Shown: positions 16,669-25,327, counted from the first letter of the stretch. The stretch is DNA of 64,000 nt from BM003 sp963783695 (GCA_963783695.1 CAWAOM010000007.1:248001-312000), one strand, 5' to 3'. Made by a program: numbers and translations. Notes: generated by a model from the letters alone, not told the origin.

Positions 16669-17928
16669 TTGCATCCCGGACCTACTCGGCGCGCCAGCAA
16701 TATTCTTGCCAAGGCACTCGCTGGCGCGGTGCTGCTCGTCGCTGCGCTGGCGCATGGCGAAGATCTCCGCTACGAGCTCGATTACCGGCTCCGCCTCGAC
16801 CCCGATACCGAACAGGCCGCGGTGACGATCACGTTGCGCCAGCCGCGCGATTTGTTGCGTATCGTGCGGTTCCGCCACAAACCCGGGTGGCACAGCGGAT
16901 TTGACGGCGACGGCGAAGTCGTCGTGGAAGCCGATACCGTGACCTGGCGGCCGCCGGCTTCGGGTGGCCAGCTCCGCTACCGGTCGCGGATCAGTCATCA
17001 GCGCCGCAACGGCGGGTTTGACTCGATGATCACGCCTGACTGGGCCCTGTTTCGCGGCGACGACCTGGTGCCACCGGCACGGGTCACGACGATCAAGGGA
17101 GCGCGTTCGCGGGCACGCATCCGGATCGATGCGCCGTCTGGCTGGACCTCGGTGACGCCTTTTGGCAGGGATGTCGACAAGGACCGCTGGATCGCCATCG
17201 AACGCCCGGAACGCGGTTTTATCCGGCCCGTGGGCTGGATCGTTGCTGGCCGAATCGGCAGCCGTTGGGACGATGTTGGCGCGACCCGGGTCGTGGTCGC
17301 CGCACCGCTGCAGCAGGGCGTGCGGCGCATGGACATCCTTGCCTTTATCCGCTGGCATTTGCCGCAACTGGTCGAGGTATTCCCGCAGTTTCCGGATCGC
17401 CTGCTGGTTGTTTCCGCGGCCGACCCGATGTGGCGCGGCGGCCTGTCCGGCCCGCGATCGCTCTATCTGCATGCCGATCGGCCGCTGATCAGTGCCAACG
17501 GCACCAGCACGCTGCTGCACGAGCTGGTACATGTTGCCCAGGGTATCCGCGCCGTCGCGGGCGCCGACTGGATCGTCGAGGGCATGGCCGAGTTCTACAG
17601 CCTCGAGATCATGCGTCGCGCCGGCACATTGTCGCAGCGCCGCTTCGACCGGGCGATGTCCGCTCTCACCCGATGGGCGGACGACGCCGAACCCGGCCCG
17701 GTGGATCGCTCGAGGGGCCCGGTCACCGCGCGCGGTGCCCGGATCATGTACGAACTCGACAAGGAACTGCGCGCACGGATGGGTGACCGCAGCGGGCTGG
17801 ACGAGGTTGCCCGCGCGCTTGCCAGCGAGGGCAGCCCGGTCAGCCTCGATCGGCTCAGGAGCACCGCAGAATCGATAGCCGGAGCGCCTCTCGAATCGCT
17901 GCAGCCGGAGCGGATCGGAATCGAATAA
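16669..17928 (+). CDS. Exported gluzincin metallopeptidase (HExxH)
   Basis: I propose the TTG at 16669, two bases after the stop of the TolB-like/TPR gene. It gives a 419-residue protein with a good signal peptide (basic start, hydrophobic core, Ala-His-Gly cleavage region). The reading frame is open further upstream into the previous gene but then lacks a sensible N-terminus. The zinc site is visible: His284-Glu-Leu-Val-His288 and the third ligand about 20 residues on in Trp-Ile-Val-Glu304-Gly-Met-Ala-Glu. This layout is that of the M1/M61 gluzincin clan. The N-terminal third is a beta-rich domain. The tight spacing suggests translational coupling to the TPR gene. Confidence 0.75.
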   Translation: MHPGPTRRASNILAKALAGAVLLVAALAHGEDLRYELDYRLRLDPDTEQAAVTITLRQPRDLLRIVRFRHKPGWHSGFDGDGEVVVEADTVTWRPPASGGQLRYRSRISHQRRNGGFDSMITPDWALFRGDDLVPPARVTTIKGARSRARIRIDAPSGWTSVTPFGRDVDKDRWIAIERPERGFIRPVGWIVAGRIGSRWDDVGATRVVVAAPLQQGVRRMDILAFIRWHLPQLVEVFPQFPDRLLVVSAADPMWRGGLSGPRSLYLHADRPLISANGTSTLLHELVHVAQGIRAVAGADWIVEGMAEFYSLEIMRRAGTLSQRRFDRAMSALTRWADDAEPGPVDRSRGPVTARGARIMYELDKELRARMGDRSGLDEVARALASEGSPVSLDRLRSTAESIAGAPLESLQPERIGIE

Positions 17929-18001
17929 GCGCTCGCTGCGCCGTGCCTGACCGCCGCGCCGGTGTGTCTTTAGCCATGCCACGTGGCCATTTCCCGGGCA
18001 C

Positions 18002-18033
18002 AAAAAAAAGACCCCGCGGCAAGCGCGGGGTCT
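18002..18033 (-). terminator. Rho-independent terminator of the cold-shock gene
   Basis: A 10-bp stem (18009-18018 with 18024-18033) with a 5-base loop, followed on the minus strand by a run of seven T residues. It lies 28 bases after the stop of the cold-shock gene. Confidence 0.93.
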
Positions 18034-18061
18034 CCTGAATCTAGCGATTCAGTGTCGGCGT

Positions 18062-18268
18062 TTAACCGCTGACAACGACTCGCGAAGCCTGTGGGCCTTT
18101 CGGGCTCATCTCGACTTCGAAATCGACCGTCTGGCCTTCGGCCAGCGTTCGGTGGCCGCTGCCTTCAATAGCAGAGAAGTGCACAAACACGTCTTTGCTG
18201 CCATCAGCAGGAGCGATGAATCCAAAACCCTTGGAATCGTTAAACCACTTCACGGTACCTGTCATCAT
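18062..18268 (-). CDS. Cold-shock-domain protein (CspA family)
   Basis: A 68-residue single cold-shock domain. The nucleic-acid-binding RNP1-type Lys-Gly-Phe-Gly-Phe-Ile and RNP2-type Val-Phe-Val-His-Phe motifs are both intact, preceded by Gly-Thr-Val-Lys-Trp-Phe. Two consecutive ATG codons occur; GAGGAT fits the first (18268). These proteins bind single-stranded RNA/DNA and melt RNA structure. The roughly 300 bases upstream carry no gene and could hold a long 5' leader, as in cspA, but I cannot fold it reliably. Confidence 0.95.
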   Translation of the reverse strand: MMTGTVKWFNDSKGFGFIAPADGSKDVFVHFSAIEGSGHRTLAEGQTVDFEVEMSPKGPQASRVVVSG

Positions 18269-18567
18269 TTCTATATCCTCAGAACATATTTCAACATACG
18301 ATGTTCAATTGCGGTTCGTGCTGGGGGTTTTGCAGGAGATACCGGAGGGGAACTTCTGAAACGACCAATTTACACGTGCAATACGAACAACTCTTAACAT
18401 TGGTTGCCACCGGATTTTGTGTTTGATCCGCTGAACAACCGCCTACGTCACCGCATTTACAGCAGTGACTTGCGACGTAGTCTAGCAGAAAATCGGCGAC
18501 ACAAGTGTTAAACGCCCTGTTGGCGCCCCCGGACGGTGTAGCGCAGAGCCTTGCCCGGCAACCGGGT

Positions 18568-19062
18568 CTAGTCCCGGACGGCCCGGCGCCAGCGCCACTC
18601 CACCGAGCGAATCGCGCCGTTCACCCGGCCTTCTATACGGGCGACCAGCACTGACTCGCCCTCGGTCCAGTACAGGATTCGTTGCGGGAAATCGTGCTCG
18701 GGATTCTCGAACAGCATTCGCCGCTCGTCCGCCCATACGAGGAAAAAATCGGTCGGCGCCTGGCCGACCGGGTAGACATGGAACACGATGCCGTTCGGTC
18801 CCTCGCGGATTTCGACGAACTCGGTGTGGTGGGTAACCCCATCGAGGGTGTCGCGTTGCAGCCCGACAATGACCTGGCCGCGCGGCGCCAGCCACAAATG
18901 CTCCGAGACCGTGCCGTCCTCTTCCCGGATCCAGTTTCCCGCGATCCAGCCGAGATCGGCGATTGCAACATCGGCACGGTCGCCGAGGGTGGGCTGCGGC
19001 GTTAACGCAAGGCAGGCGGCGGCAATTGCGAGCCCGCGGACACCAGGACAGGAACTCGACAT
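18568..19062 (-). CDS. Exported DUF6265-type protein
   Basis: A 164-residue protein from the ATG at 19062, which gives a normal signal peptide (Ala-Ile-Ala-Ala-Ala-Cys-Leu-Ala-Leu core). A reading from 19086 would put eight residues before it. The mature part follows the DUF6265 pattern: Leu-Gly-Trp-Ile-Ala-Gly-Asn-Trp, Glu-His-Leu-Trp-Leu-Ala-Pro-Arg-Gly, and a Phe-Glu-Asn-Pro-Glu-His-Asp-Phe-Pro-Gln segment. This is probably a lipocalin-like beta barrel in the periplasm. Its ligand and role are unknown. Confidence 0.78.
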   Translation of the reverse strand: MSSSCPGVRGLAIAAACLALTPQPTLGDRADVAIADLGWIAGNWIREEDGTVSEHLWLAPRGQVIVGLQRDTLDGVTHHTEFVEIREGPNGIVFHVYPVGQAPTDFFLVWADERRMLFENPEHDFPQRILYWTEGESVLVARIEGRVNGAIRSVEWRWRRAVRD

Positions 19063-19145
19063 CGAAATCTCCAGCTTCGGCCGCATCGAGCGGCCGCACG
19101 ATGACCTGTCCGCCCCGGACTGTGCCGCGGCGGTGTGTTTTCCGT

Positions 19146-19433
19146 TTATTCGTGCGCGATGGGTTTATCGGTAAACAGGAAGTCTTTCAGTTCCTTGTCG
19201 AACTTGGCATCGCGGCGGCGGATCCACTCCAGCACCATCGCGGCATGTTCCTTTTCCTCGTCGCGGTTGTGCGCGAGGATGGCCCGCAGTTCGGTATCCA
19301 CGCAGGCATCGACCCGCTGGTTGTACCAGTCGACCGCTTCCAGTTCTTCCATTAGCGACGTGATGGCGCGATGCATGTCGCGGGTCTCGTCGGACAGCTC
19401 GGCAATGGGTTCGTGATAGCCCTCGTTGGCCAT
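19146..19433 (-). CDS. Encapsulated-ferritin-type (EncFtn) protein lacking a targeting tail
   Basis: A 95-residue protein from the ATG at 19433 (AGGAG upstream). It closely follows the EncFtn ferroxidase of Rhodospirillum rubrum: Met-Glu-Glu-Leu-Glu-Ala-Val-Asp-Trp-Tyr, then Ala-His-Asn-Arg-Asp-Glu-Glu-Lys-Glu-His. The di-iron ligands known as Glu32, Glu62 and His65 correspond to Glu30, Glu60 and His63 here. The known proteins assemble as ring decamers and oxidise iron inside an encapsulin shell, to which a C-terminal peptide directs them. Here the chain stops soon after the ferritin helices, and no encapsulin shell gene is in the window. It could act free in the cytosol. Confidence 0.88.
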   Translation of the reverse strand: MANEGYHEPIAELSDETRDMHRAITSLMEELEAVDWYNQRVDACVDTELRAILAHNRDEEKEHAAMVLEWIRRRDAKFDKELKDFLFTDKPIAHE

Positions 19434-19802
19434 TTCTTTTTCTCCTTGTGGTGGTCGTGTGCGGCGGTGCCATCGCGGCACCGAGAGTACGCTGGTCATT
19501 GTAGCGTTTACCCGGCTTGTTGCCCGGCCCAGGCACCCTGCGAGGCTGGCAGTGTCACATGGCGTCATTGCGGCGCCAATGCGTTGGCGGGCTTTCGGCT
19601 TCGGGCTTCGGGCCGCAATAGCCGCGAATCGTGTGCCGCGCCGGATTTGAACGAATTCCCGTTTCGGCCGTATGCGCGCTCCCTGCAAGTGGTGTTCGGA
19701 CCCGACCGCGCCGGAGCGGCTGACTAGTAAGGCCGGTTCTCACCGACTAAACTAAAACCACGCAGCTTCGGCGCTAATCGAGAATGAGAGAGGACGAGAC
19801 TA
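19434..19802. other. Non-coding stretch between EncFtn-type gene and secreted-protein gene
   Basis: These 369 bases separate divergent genes and must hold both promoters. No gene with credible features is visible. A TTTGAAC element near 19648 recalls a tRNA T-loop, but the surrounding arms do not pair. Confidence 0.4.
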
Positions 19803-20222
19803 ATGAGAAAAATACTGCTGGCCGCCTGCCTTATGGCCCTCAGCGCGGCCGCGATTGCGCAGGAAGAGGAATTTTTACGCGGCAAGGCACTGGCCGACGT
19901 TGCGGTAGGAAATACGTTCTATGTCTACCACCCGGGCTGTACCGATAAGGCTGCGAATCTCATTGTCTATTTTGCCGGGGACGGCAAGGCGTTTGCGAAA
20001 CAGCGCGCCTGCAAGCTTCCCGCCGACCGCGCGACCAGCGTCAAGGGACGCTGGACAATGAGCGAAGGCAAATTCTGTTTGCGCGAGCTGGGAGGCGTCG
20101 CCGAACAGTGCTATGAACTCGTTAAGATCGGCGAAAATACCTACAAACGCATCGATCGCACCGGTTTGCGTACGGACTGGTCGATGGCGGTGCTCAAACA
20201 GGGCAACCCGGAAGGTTTCTGA
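19803..20222 (+). CDS. Small secreted protein, unknown
   Basis: A 139-residue protein with a clear signal peptide (Lys-Ile-Leu-Leu-Ala-Ala-Cys-Leu core, cleavage after Ala-Ile-Ala-Gln). The mature part has four cysteines in pairs (His-Pro-Gly-Cys and Arg-Ala-Cys; Phe-Cys-Leu-Arg and Glu-Gln-Cys-Tyr), suggesting two disulfides, and strand-rich segments around a Gly-Arg-Trp-Thr-Met. The pattern resembles small periplasmic beta proteins such as DUF995, but I cannot assign it firmly. The ribosome-binding site GAGAGGA precedes the ATG. Confidence 0.7.
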   Translation: MRKILLAACLMALSAAAIAQEEEFLRGKALADVAVGNTFYVYHPGCTDKAANLIVYFAGDGKAFAKQRACKLPADRATSVKGRWTMSEGKFCLRELGGVAEQCYELVKIGENTYKRIDRTGLRTDWSMAVLKQGNPEGF

Positions 20223-20318
20223 TCGGCGTGTCGGACGCCGGAGCCGTCCGGCGCAGTCCCTGCGACAGGAGCCGGTTCGTTGTGACGCCACTGCGACGGC
20301 GTGGCCTGCCGCCTGCAC

Positions 20319-20696
20319 CTATATAGCGTCGATCTCGGTCAGAGACAGGATGTTGCCATCCGGATCGCGGAACCACGCTACCCGCGCCCCGGGGAAGCGG
20401 CAGATGCCTGCCCGGTCCTGTTCGAGCCCGGCGTAGGTTGCGAACTCAACACCGCGCTGGTGCAGCGCTGCAACCATGTCCACGATATCCTCGACCAGCC
20501 AGCCCAGGACCGTGTGTGGCGCGGGCGTCATTGCCGGGACGCTGGATATGCGTAGCGTGTTGGCGCCGGCGCGAAAAACCAGCGCGAATGAATCTTCAGA
20601 TATCAATTCAAGTCCCAGAGTCTCGCGATAGAACGCCCTGGCCCGGTCAGCATCGGTGGTGGCGATAAAACCCACAATAGAATTGTCTGCCAGCAT
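20319..20696 (-). CDS. VOC-family (glyoxalase/dioxygenase fold) protein
   Basis: A 125-residue single-domain VOC protein with the expected paired beta-alpha-beta-beta-beta modules. It has Ala-Arg-Ala-Phe-Tyr-Arg-Glu-Thr-Leu-Gly-Leu early and Phe-Arg-Asp-Pro-Asp-Gly-Asn at the end. The usual metal residues are only partly evident: a Glu near the C-terminus is present, but an early His is replaced. A thiol-transferase, bleomycin-resistance-like or lyase role cannot be distinguished. Cytosolic. Confidence 0.85.
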   Translation of the reverse strand: MLADNSIVGFIATTDADRARAFYRETLGLELISEDSFALVFRAGANTLRISSVPAMTPAPHTVLGWLVEDIVDMVAALHQRGVEFATYAGLEQDRAGICRFPGARVAWFRDPDGNILSLTEIDAI

Positions 20697-20916
20697 TCTC
20701 TACGTTCCTGTCGTGTGGCTGCAAAGGCTCGCCGACTGGTAGCGCCTTTGTGGAGCCGCGGCGGTGGCGGTTTGCACTAGCAGTGCAAATAACCCAACGC
20801 CATGCCGTTCCTCGTTTCGCCAGTTGAATTAGCGCCCGCCATTGCTGCGGCGGCGCGCCCGGGATCCCGCTGCACCCTGGCAACGCCCCGTCTTGCGGAC
20901 TGGCGCGGTGGGCTGG

Positions 20917-21279
20917 TTACTCTGCGTCCGACCACACCGCGTATTCGTTGCCGCTGGGGTCGCTGAAATGAAACCGGCGGCCACCTGGAAATGAAAAAAT
21001 CTCGCGCACGATTTTGCCGCCGGCCGCGATCACCGCATCGCAGGCCGCCTCGAGATCATGGCGGTAGAACACGATCAGCACGCTGCCGCCGGCCTCGCTG
21101 GCGGTGGTGTCCGCCTTGCTGAAGCCGCCGACCATCCGGCCATCGTTGAAGCTGGTGTACTCCGGGCCGTAGTCGGTAAATTCCCAGCCGAACAGGTCGG
21201 CGAAAAACTGCTTGCTTGCGGCGACATCGCGGGCCGGTATCTCGATGTAGTCGATCCTGTTTTCAGCTTCGTTTCTCAT
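20917..21279 (-). CDS. VOC-family protein
   Basis: A 120-residue VOC protein that starts at the ATG at 21279, with GAGG upstream. It opens with Ile-Asp-Tyr-Ile-Glu-Ile-Pro-Ala-Arg-Asp and Ala-Ser-Lys-Gln-Phe-Phe-Ala-Asp-Leu-Phe-Gly-Trp, and ends with Phe-Ser-Asp-Pro-Ser-Gly-Asn-Glu-Tyr-Ala-Val-Trp. This is the typical layout of the large uncharacterised VOC group. A much longer reading to 21660 would pass through the promoter region and is rejected. Confidence 0.87.
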   Translation of the reverse strand: MRNEAENRIDYIEIPARDVAASKQFFADLFGWEFTDYGPEYTSFNDGRMVGGFSKADTTASEAGGSVLIVFYRHDLEAACDAVIAAGGKIVREIFSFPGGRRFHFSDPSGNEYAVWSDAE

Positions 21280-21500
21280 GTCATTTTGCCTCGAATTGTG
21301 CAGCGCCTCCGCTCTATGAGCGTTGCGGCTGTCGGATAAGTTACCACGCGTCACAAATCCCGTTGTCAGCCCGCCTGCGGCCTTGCGCATTGTTTTCGCC
21401 CTGGACCCGTTGGTGAGAAACACCGGTGACGGGCCGCCATTCGCTATGCGTCCGCAAATCTGCGCCATAATGGAGCCAGTTTCGACGAGAGGAGTATCGC

Positions 21501-22094
21501 GTGCGAAAAATAACAACAACGCGCCGTGAGTTTCTGCGTGCGTCCGCCGCTGTGATGGGCGGCGGCTGGCTCGCCGCGAACTGGCCCGGTATTGCCGCCG
21601 CGGCGGAGGCGGCTGCAAGGGCCCGTGATGGCGGCGCCCGCTTCGCATATCTCGATCCACTGGATGCCGCTGACCTCGAGGCCATGGCCGGCCTGATCAT
21701 TCCGGATGACGACAGCCCCGGTGCGCGCGAGGCCGGTGTCGTCTACTTTATGGATACCGCGCTAGGCTCGATCTTTGCCGGTCAATCCGCCGCTTTCGCC
21801 ACCGGTCTTGCCGATTTCAATGCCAAGGTTGTGGCGATGGATGGCGCTGCCACGCGCTTTGCCGGGCTCGAAACCGGCAGCCAGATCGAGTTGTTGCAGC
21901 GCGAGGAAGCCACGCCATTTTTTGGCGGGGTTCGCTTCATGACGATCTGCGGCTTTCTTGCCATGCCTTCCTACGGTGGCAACCGCAATCATGTGGGCTG
22001 GGACCTGATCGGGTTCGATCATCGCCATGCGTGGCAGCCGCCATTCGGCTATTACGATGCGAAAGCGACTGCGGAAGGAGAAGACAATGTCTGA
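21501..22094 (+). CDS. Tat-exported gluconate 2-dehydrogenase-type small subunit
   Basis: A 197-residue protein with a twin-arginine signal (Thr-Arg-Arg-Glu-Phe-Leu-Arg followed by a hydrophobic Ala/Gly stretch). After it comes a domain like the gluconate 2-dehydrogenase subunit 3 family: Ala-Met-Ala-Gly-Leu-Ile-Ile-Pro-Asp-Asp at the start and Tyr-Gly-Gly-Asn-Arg-Asn near the end. Such subunits are exported together with a GMC flavoprotein, carrying it through the Tat pathway. The start is GTG with GAGGAG upstream. The gene overlaps the GMC gene by 8 bases, which implies translational coupling and a two-subunit enzyme. Confidence 0.87.
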   Translation: MRKITTTRREFLRASAAVMGGGWLAANWPGIAAAAEAAARARDGGARFAYLDPLDAADLEAMAGLIIPDDDSPGAREAGVVYFMDTALGSIFAGQSAAFATGLADFNAKVVAMDGAATRFAGLETGSQIELLQREEATPFFGGVRFMTICGFLAMPSYGGNRNHVGWDLIGFDHRHAWQPPFGYYDAKATAEGEDNV

Positions 22095-23748
22095 CGGCAT
22101 TCGGTTTCCGACCCGCAAGGCGGTCGATTTCGTGATCATCGGATCCGGCGCGGCCGGCGGTGTACTGGCCAAAGAGCTGGCAACGAGCGGTTTCGATGTC
22201 GTCGTGCTGGAGCAGGGCCCGTATCGCCGTCCGTCCGAATTCAGCCATGACGAGCTCGATGTGATTTTCAACAATGCCTATTCCGGCGGCACCAGTGGAG
22301 ACTATCCGCAGACATACCGGCAAAAAGAGACCGAGCGGGCCGAGGTTGCCGCTTTCCCGGCAGCATATTACGCCCGGATGGTCGGTGGCAGCAGCGTCCA
22401 CTACTCGGCTAATTTCTGGCGTCTGCGGCCGGTCGATTTCAACGAGCGCAGCCGCCTCGGCGCAATATCCGGTACCGGGTTTGCCGACTGGCCGCTGTCC
22501 TACGAGGAACTCGAGCCGTACTACACGAAAGTCGACTGGGAGATCGGCGTATCTGGCGCGCCGGGGCCGTTCGACCCGCAACGCTCGAAACCCTACCCGG
22601 TGCCGCCGATGCCGCTCAAGTCCTCGGGCGCGTTGCTCGAGCAGGGGGCGAAAAAACTCGGGCTGCACGCCCAGCCCGCGCCGGTGGCAATATTGTCGCA
22701 GCCGCACAATGGCCGACCGGCCTGTATCCATTGCGGGTTTTGCATGGGGTTCGGTTGCGAGGCAAACGCCAAGTCCTCGACGCTCGCGACGATGATCCCG
22801 CTTGCCGAGGCAACCGGGCACTGTGAAATCCGGCCATTGTCGACAGTGTACAAACTCGAGACCGATGCCAACGGCAGGGTCAGCGACGTTTTGTATTTCG
22901 ACGCAAAGGGTGTCAGCCAGGGGCAGAAAGCGAAGGCCGTGATTCTCGCGGCCAATGGTGCCGAAACGCCGCGCCTGTTGCTCGAGTCGGAGTCGAGTCG
23001 TTTTCCCGACGGACTCGCCAATTCCAGTGGCAAGGTCGGCAAATACCTGATGTTCAACAGTCATTCCAGCGCGAATGCGATGTTCGAGCACGATCTGAAC
23101 GAATACAAGAGCATCCAGTGCACTCGCATCGTTCAGGATTTCTACGAGTCCGATTCGAAACGCGGTTTCTACGGTGGCGGTGTTATCGACGCACGGCCGT
23201 TCCTGTCGGCGACACCGATATTCTATGCGCTGAACGGGTTGCCGCCGGATACGCCTGGCTGGGGTCCCGAGTTTAAACGCGCGCTTGCCGAGGGCTTTAC
23301 CCGGCGCTTGTCGATACTCGGTAGCGGTACGTCGCTGGCGCGCGAGAGCAATAATATTTCGCTCGATCCGGAGTTGAAGGATCGCCACGGTCGCGCAGCG
23401 TTACGCGTCACCTATGAGGATCATCCGGACGATCTTGCGCTGGCGACTTTTCTCCAGGATCGTTGTGTCGAACTGATGGAGGCCGTCGGTGCAAAAAAAA
23501 TCTGGCGCGATCCGGTCGAGGTGCAGAGCATCACTGCCCATCTTCTCGGAACCTGCCGCATGGGCAACGATCCACGGGAGGCAGTGGTCGATCGCGATCA
23601 TCGCAGCCATGATGTGCCGAACCTGTTCATTTGCGATGGCAGCAGCCTCGTTACATCTGGACGGGGTCAACCGACGATGACGATCCAGGCGCTGGCTTTC
23701 AGGGCGGCGGACCGCATCCGCGAATTTTCAAAAAACAACCTGATCTGA
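22087..23748 (+). CDS. GMC-family flavin oxidoreductase, partner of the Tat subunit
   Basis: A 553-residue FAD enzyme. The N-terminal dinucleotide fold is Ile-Ile-Gly-Ser-Gly-Ala-Ala-Gly-Gly with a Glu near residue 40. The second GMC signature is visible around Ala-Ala-Asn-Gly-Ala-Glu-Thr-Pro-Arg. The C-terminal part has the His-Leu-Leu-Gly-Thr-Cys-Arg-Met-Gly active-site region. A Cys cluster (Cys-Ile-His-Cys-Gly-Phe-Cys-Met) follows the pattern of membrane dehydrogenases that pass electrons onward. It has no signal of its own, so export with the overlapping Tat subunit is likely. Substrate is unknown; sugar acids or alcohols are typical for relatives. Confidence 0.9.
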   Translation: MSDGIRFPTRKAVDFVIIGSGAAGGVLAKELATSGFDVVVLEQGPYRRPSEFSHDELDVIFNNAYSGGTSGDYPQTYRQKETERAEVAAFPAAYYARMVGGSSVHYSANFWRLRPVDFNERSRLGAISGTGFADWPLSYEELEPYYTKVDWEIGVSGAPGPFDPQRSKPYPVPPMPLKSSGALLEQGAKKLGLHAQPAPVAILSQPHNGRPACIHCGFCMGFGCEANAKSSTLATMIPLAEATGHCEIRPLSTVYKLETDANGRVSDVLYFDAKGVSQGQKAKAVILAANGAETPRLLLESESSRFPDGLANSSGKVGKYLMFNSHSSANAMFEHDLNEYKSIQCTRIVQDFYESDSKRGFYGGGVIDARPFLSATPIFYALNGLPPDTPGWGPEFKRALAEGFTRRLSILGSGTSLARESNNISLDPELKDRHGRAALRVTYEDHPDDLALATFLQDRCVELMEAVGAKKIWRDPVEVQSITAHLLGTCRMGNDPREAVVDRDHRSHDVPNLFICDGSSLVTSGRGQPTMTIQALAFRAADRIREFSKNNLI

Positions 23749-23762
23749 GGAGTACTGCAACG

Positions 23763-24230
23763 ATGAATGAGTCGCTTAAAAAAAGTCTTTTGCTGGGCGC
23801 TGTGGCGTTGCTGATGACCGGCCAGGCGCTCGGCGCGGATCCGGCAAAGGCCGATCTCGAATACCTTAACCCGTCGCCGGAATCGGCCAAAGCCTGGCCG
23901 TTCTCGGATGCGGTGCGGGTAGGGAACCTGTTGTTCGTTTCGGGCAAGCTCGGCAACATACCGGGAACCATGGATCTTGCATCCGGCGGCATCCAGGGCG
24001 AGACGCGCCAGACCATGGACAACATCAAGAACACTGTTGAGCGTTATGGCGGTTCAATGGACCGGCCGGTGAAATGCACGGTGTTTCTTGCCGATATCGC
24101 CGAATGGGGCGCGATGAATGAAGTCTACAAAGAGTATTTTCCAAACAACCGGCCGGCGCGCAGTGCGTTGGGCGTCAGTGGCCTCGCATTGGATGCGCGG
24201 GTCGAGATCGAGTGTATTTTTGCGCTGTGA
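23763..24230 (+). CDS. RidA-family protein with signal peptide
   Basis: A 155-residue protein with GAGGAG upstream of the ATG. RidA proteins normally have no export signal and hydrolyse reactive enamine/imine intermediates in the cytosol. This one starts with a hydrophobic signal segment (about residues 8-24, ending Ala-Leu-Gly-Ala). The RidA fold follows: Val-Gly-Asn-Leu-Leu-Phe-Val-Ser-Gly, Gln-Thr-Met-Asp-Asn-Ile-Lys-Asn, Cys-Thr-Val-Phe-Leu-Ala-Asp, and Arg-Pro-Ala-Arg-Ser with the substrate-site Arg. The C-terminal Glu is also present (Val-Glu-Ile-Glu). It begins 14 bases after the GMC gene, so it probably belongs to the same periplasmic oxidation system. Confidence 0.87.
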   Translation: MNESLKKSLLLGAVALLMTGQALGADPAKADLEYLNPSPESAKAWPFSDAVRVGNLLFVSGKLGNIPGTMDLASGGIQGETRQTMDNIKNTVERYGGSMDRPVKCTVFLADIAEWGAMNEVYKEYFPNNRPARSALGVSGLALDARVEIECIFAL

Positions 24231-24283
24231 GCGGTAGCCGGTACTAAGCCGCTCAGGCCGCACAACAGAGCAGGATTTTGAAC

Positions 24284-25321
24284 ATGATCTTCCGCCAGTT
24301 ATTCGACAGCGTGTCTTCGACCTATACCTACCTGATCGGCAGCCAGGCCCATGGCGAGGCGCTGATCATCGATCCGGTGCTGGAGAAGGTCGACCGTTAT
24401 TTGCAGCTGCTGGCGGAACTCGATCTCAAGCTGGTCAAGGCCGTCGACACTCATTTGCATGCAGATCATGTGACCGCGCTCGGTGCACTGCGCGACCGCA
24501 CTCACTGCATCACGGTGATGGGAGAGCAGAGCCAGGTCGATGTGGTTTCACTGCGTATCAGCGATGGCGATACGATCGATATCGAGGGCGTCAGCCTGAC
24601 TGCGCTGTACACCCCCGGTCATACCGATGACTCCTACTGCTTCCTGATGGACGATCGCGTTTTCACCGGCGACACACTGCTGATTCGCGGAACCGGGCGC
24701 ACGGACTTCCAGCATGGTGACGCGAGCGAGCAATACGATTCGATATTCGGCAGGTTGCTGACGTTGCCCGATGACACGCTGGTTTATCCTGGCCATGACT
24801 ACAAGGGCGACACTGTCAGCACTATTGCCGAGGAGCGTGCGTTCAACCCGCGCTTGCAGGTGGAATCGAAAGCCGCATACGTTGAATTGATGAACAATCT
24901 CAACCTGCCGAACCCGAAAATGATGGATCAGGCCGTGCCGGCCAACATGAAAATCGGGTTTCATCAGGACGAGTTGCGCAAGCGCGGCTGGTCGATGACC
25001 TGCGAGGAGGCGATTAGCCGGCTTGATGAGCCAGGATTGCTGCTGGTCGACCTGCGCGATGACGGCGAGCGCGAACGCCATGGCGAGATTCCCGGTTCGG
25101 TGCATGCCTCCTATCTTGAACTTGACCAGCATGTCGCGCCGGGTGGGCTGCTGCATCGGCTTGCCGCATCCACCGCCAGGCAGCTGGTGTTCTACTGCGC
25201 CTTCGGCGAGCGCTCGGCGATGGCCGTGGAGGCGGCCCAGAGCGCAGGAATCACCGGCGCCTGTCATATCGAGGGCGGTCTGGAACGCTGGAAAAAACTG
25301 CACGGTCCGCTGGCCGGCTGA
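24284..25321 (+). CDS. Persulfide dioxygenase-rhodanese fusion
   Basis: A 345-residue two-domain enzyme. The N-terminal metallo-beta-lactamase part carries Thr-His57-Leu-His59-Ala-Asp-His62, Pro-Gly-His-Thr-Asp-Asp and a Gly-Asp-Thr iron-ligand region as in ETHE1-type persulfide dioxygenases. These oxidise glutathione persulfide to sulfite. The C-terminal part is a rhodanese with Cys in Phe-Tyr-Cys-Ala-Phe-Gly-Glu-Arg-Ser. I chose the ATG at 24284, with AGGA eight bases upstream, over TTG at 24278. It ends inside a palindrome shared with the convergent GMC gene. Role: sulfide detoxification in the cytosol. Confidence 0.9.
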   Translation: MIFRQLFDSVSSTYTYLIGSQAHGEALIIDPVLEKVDRYLQLLAELDLKLVKAVDTHLHADHVTALGALRDRTHCITVMGEQSQVDVVSLRISDGDTIDIEGVSLTALYTPGHTDDSYCFLMDDRVFTGDTLLIRGTGRTDFQHGDASEQYDSIFGRLLTLPDDTLVYPGHDYKGDTVSTIAEERAFNPRLQVESKAAYVELMNNLNLPNPKMMDQAVPANMKIGFHQDELRKRGWSMTCEEAISRLDEPGLLLVDLRDDGERERHGEIPGSVHASYLELDQHVAPGGLLHRLAASTARQLVFYCAFGERSAMAVEAAQSAGITGACHIEGGLERWKKLHGPLAG

Positions 25322-25327
25322 GCCGGC

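Noticed and set aside
16663..18003. A 446-codon minus-strand open frame opposite the metallopeptidase
   Set aside because: Fully antisense, and no motif; the plus strand has an intact HExxH enzyme.
19630..19740. Possible tRNA on the minus strand suggested by TTTGAAC near 19648
   Set aside because: The T-loop sequence is plausible, but the adjacent T-stem and acceptor arms do not pair.
21937..23388. A 483-codon minus-strand open frame within the GMC gene
   Set aside because: It lies antisense to a well-supported gene and has no domain features. GC-rich coding sequence often keeps the opposite frame open.
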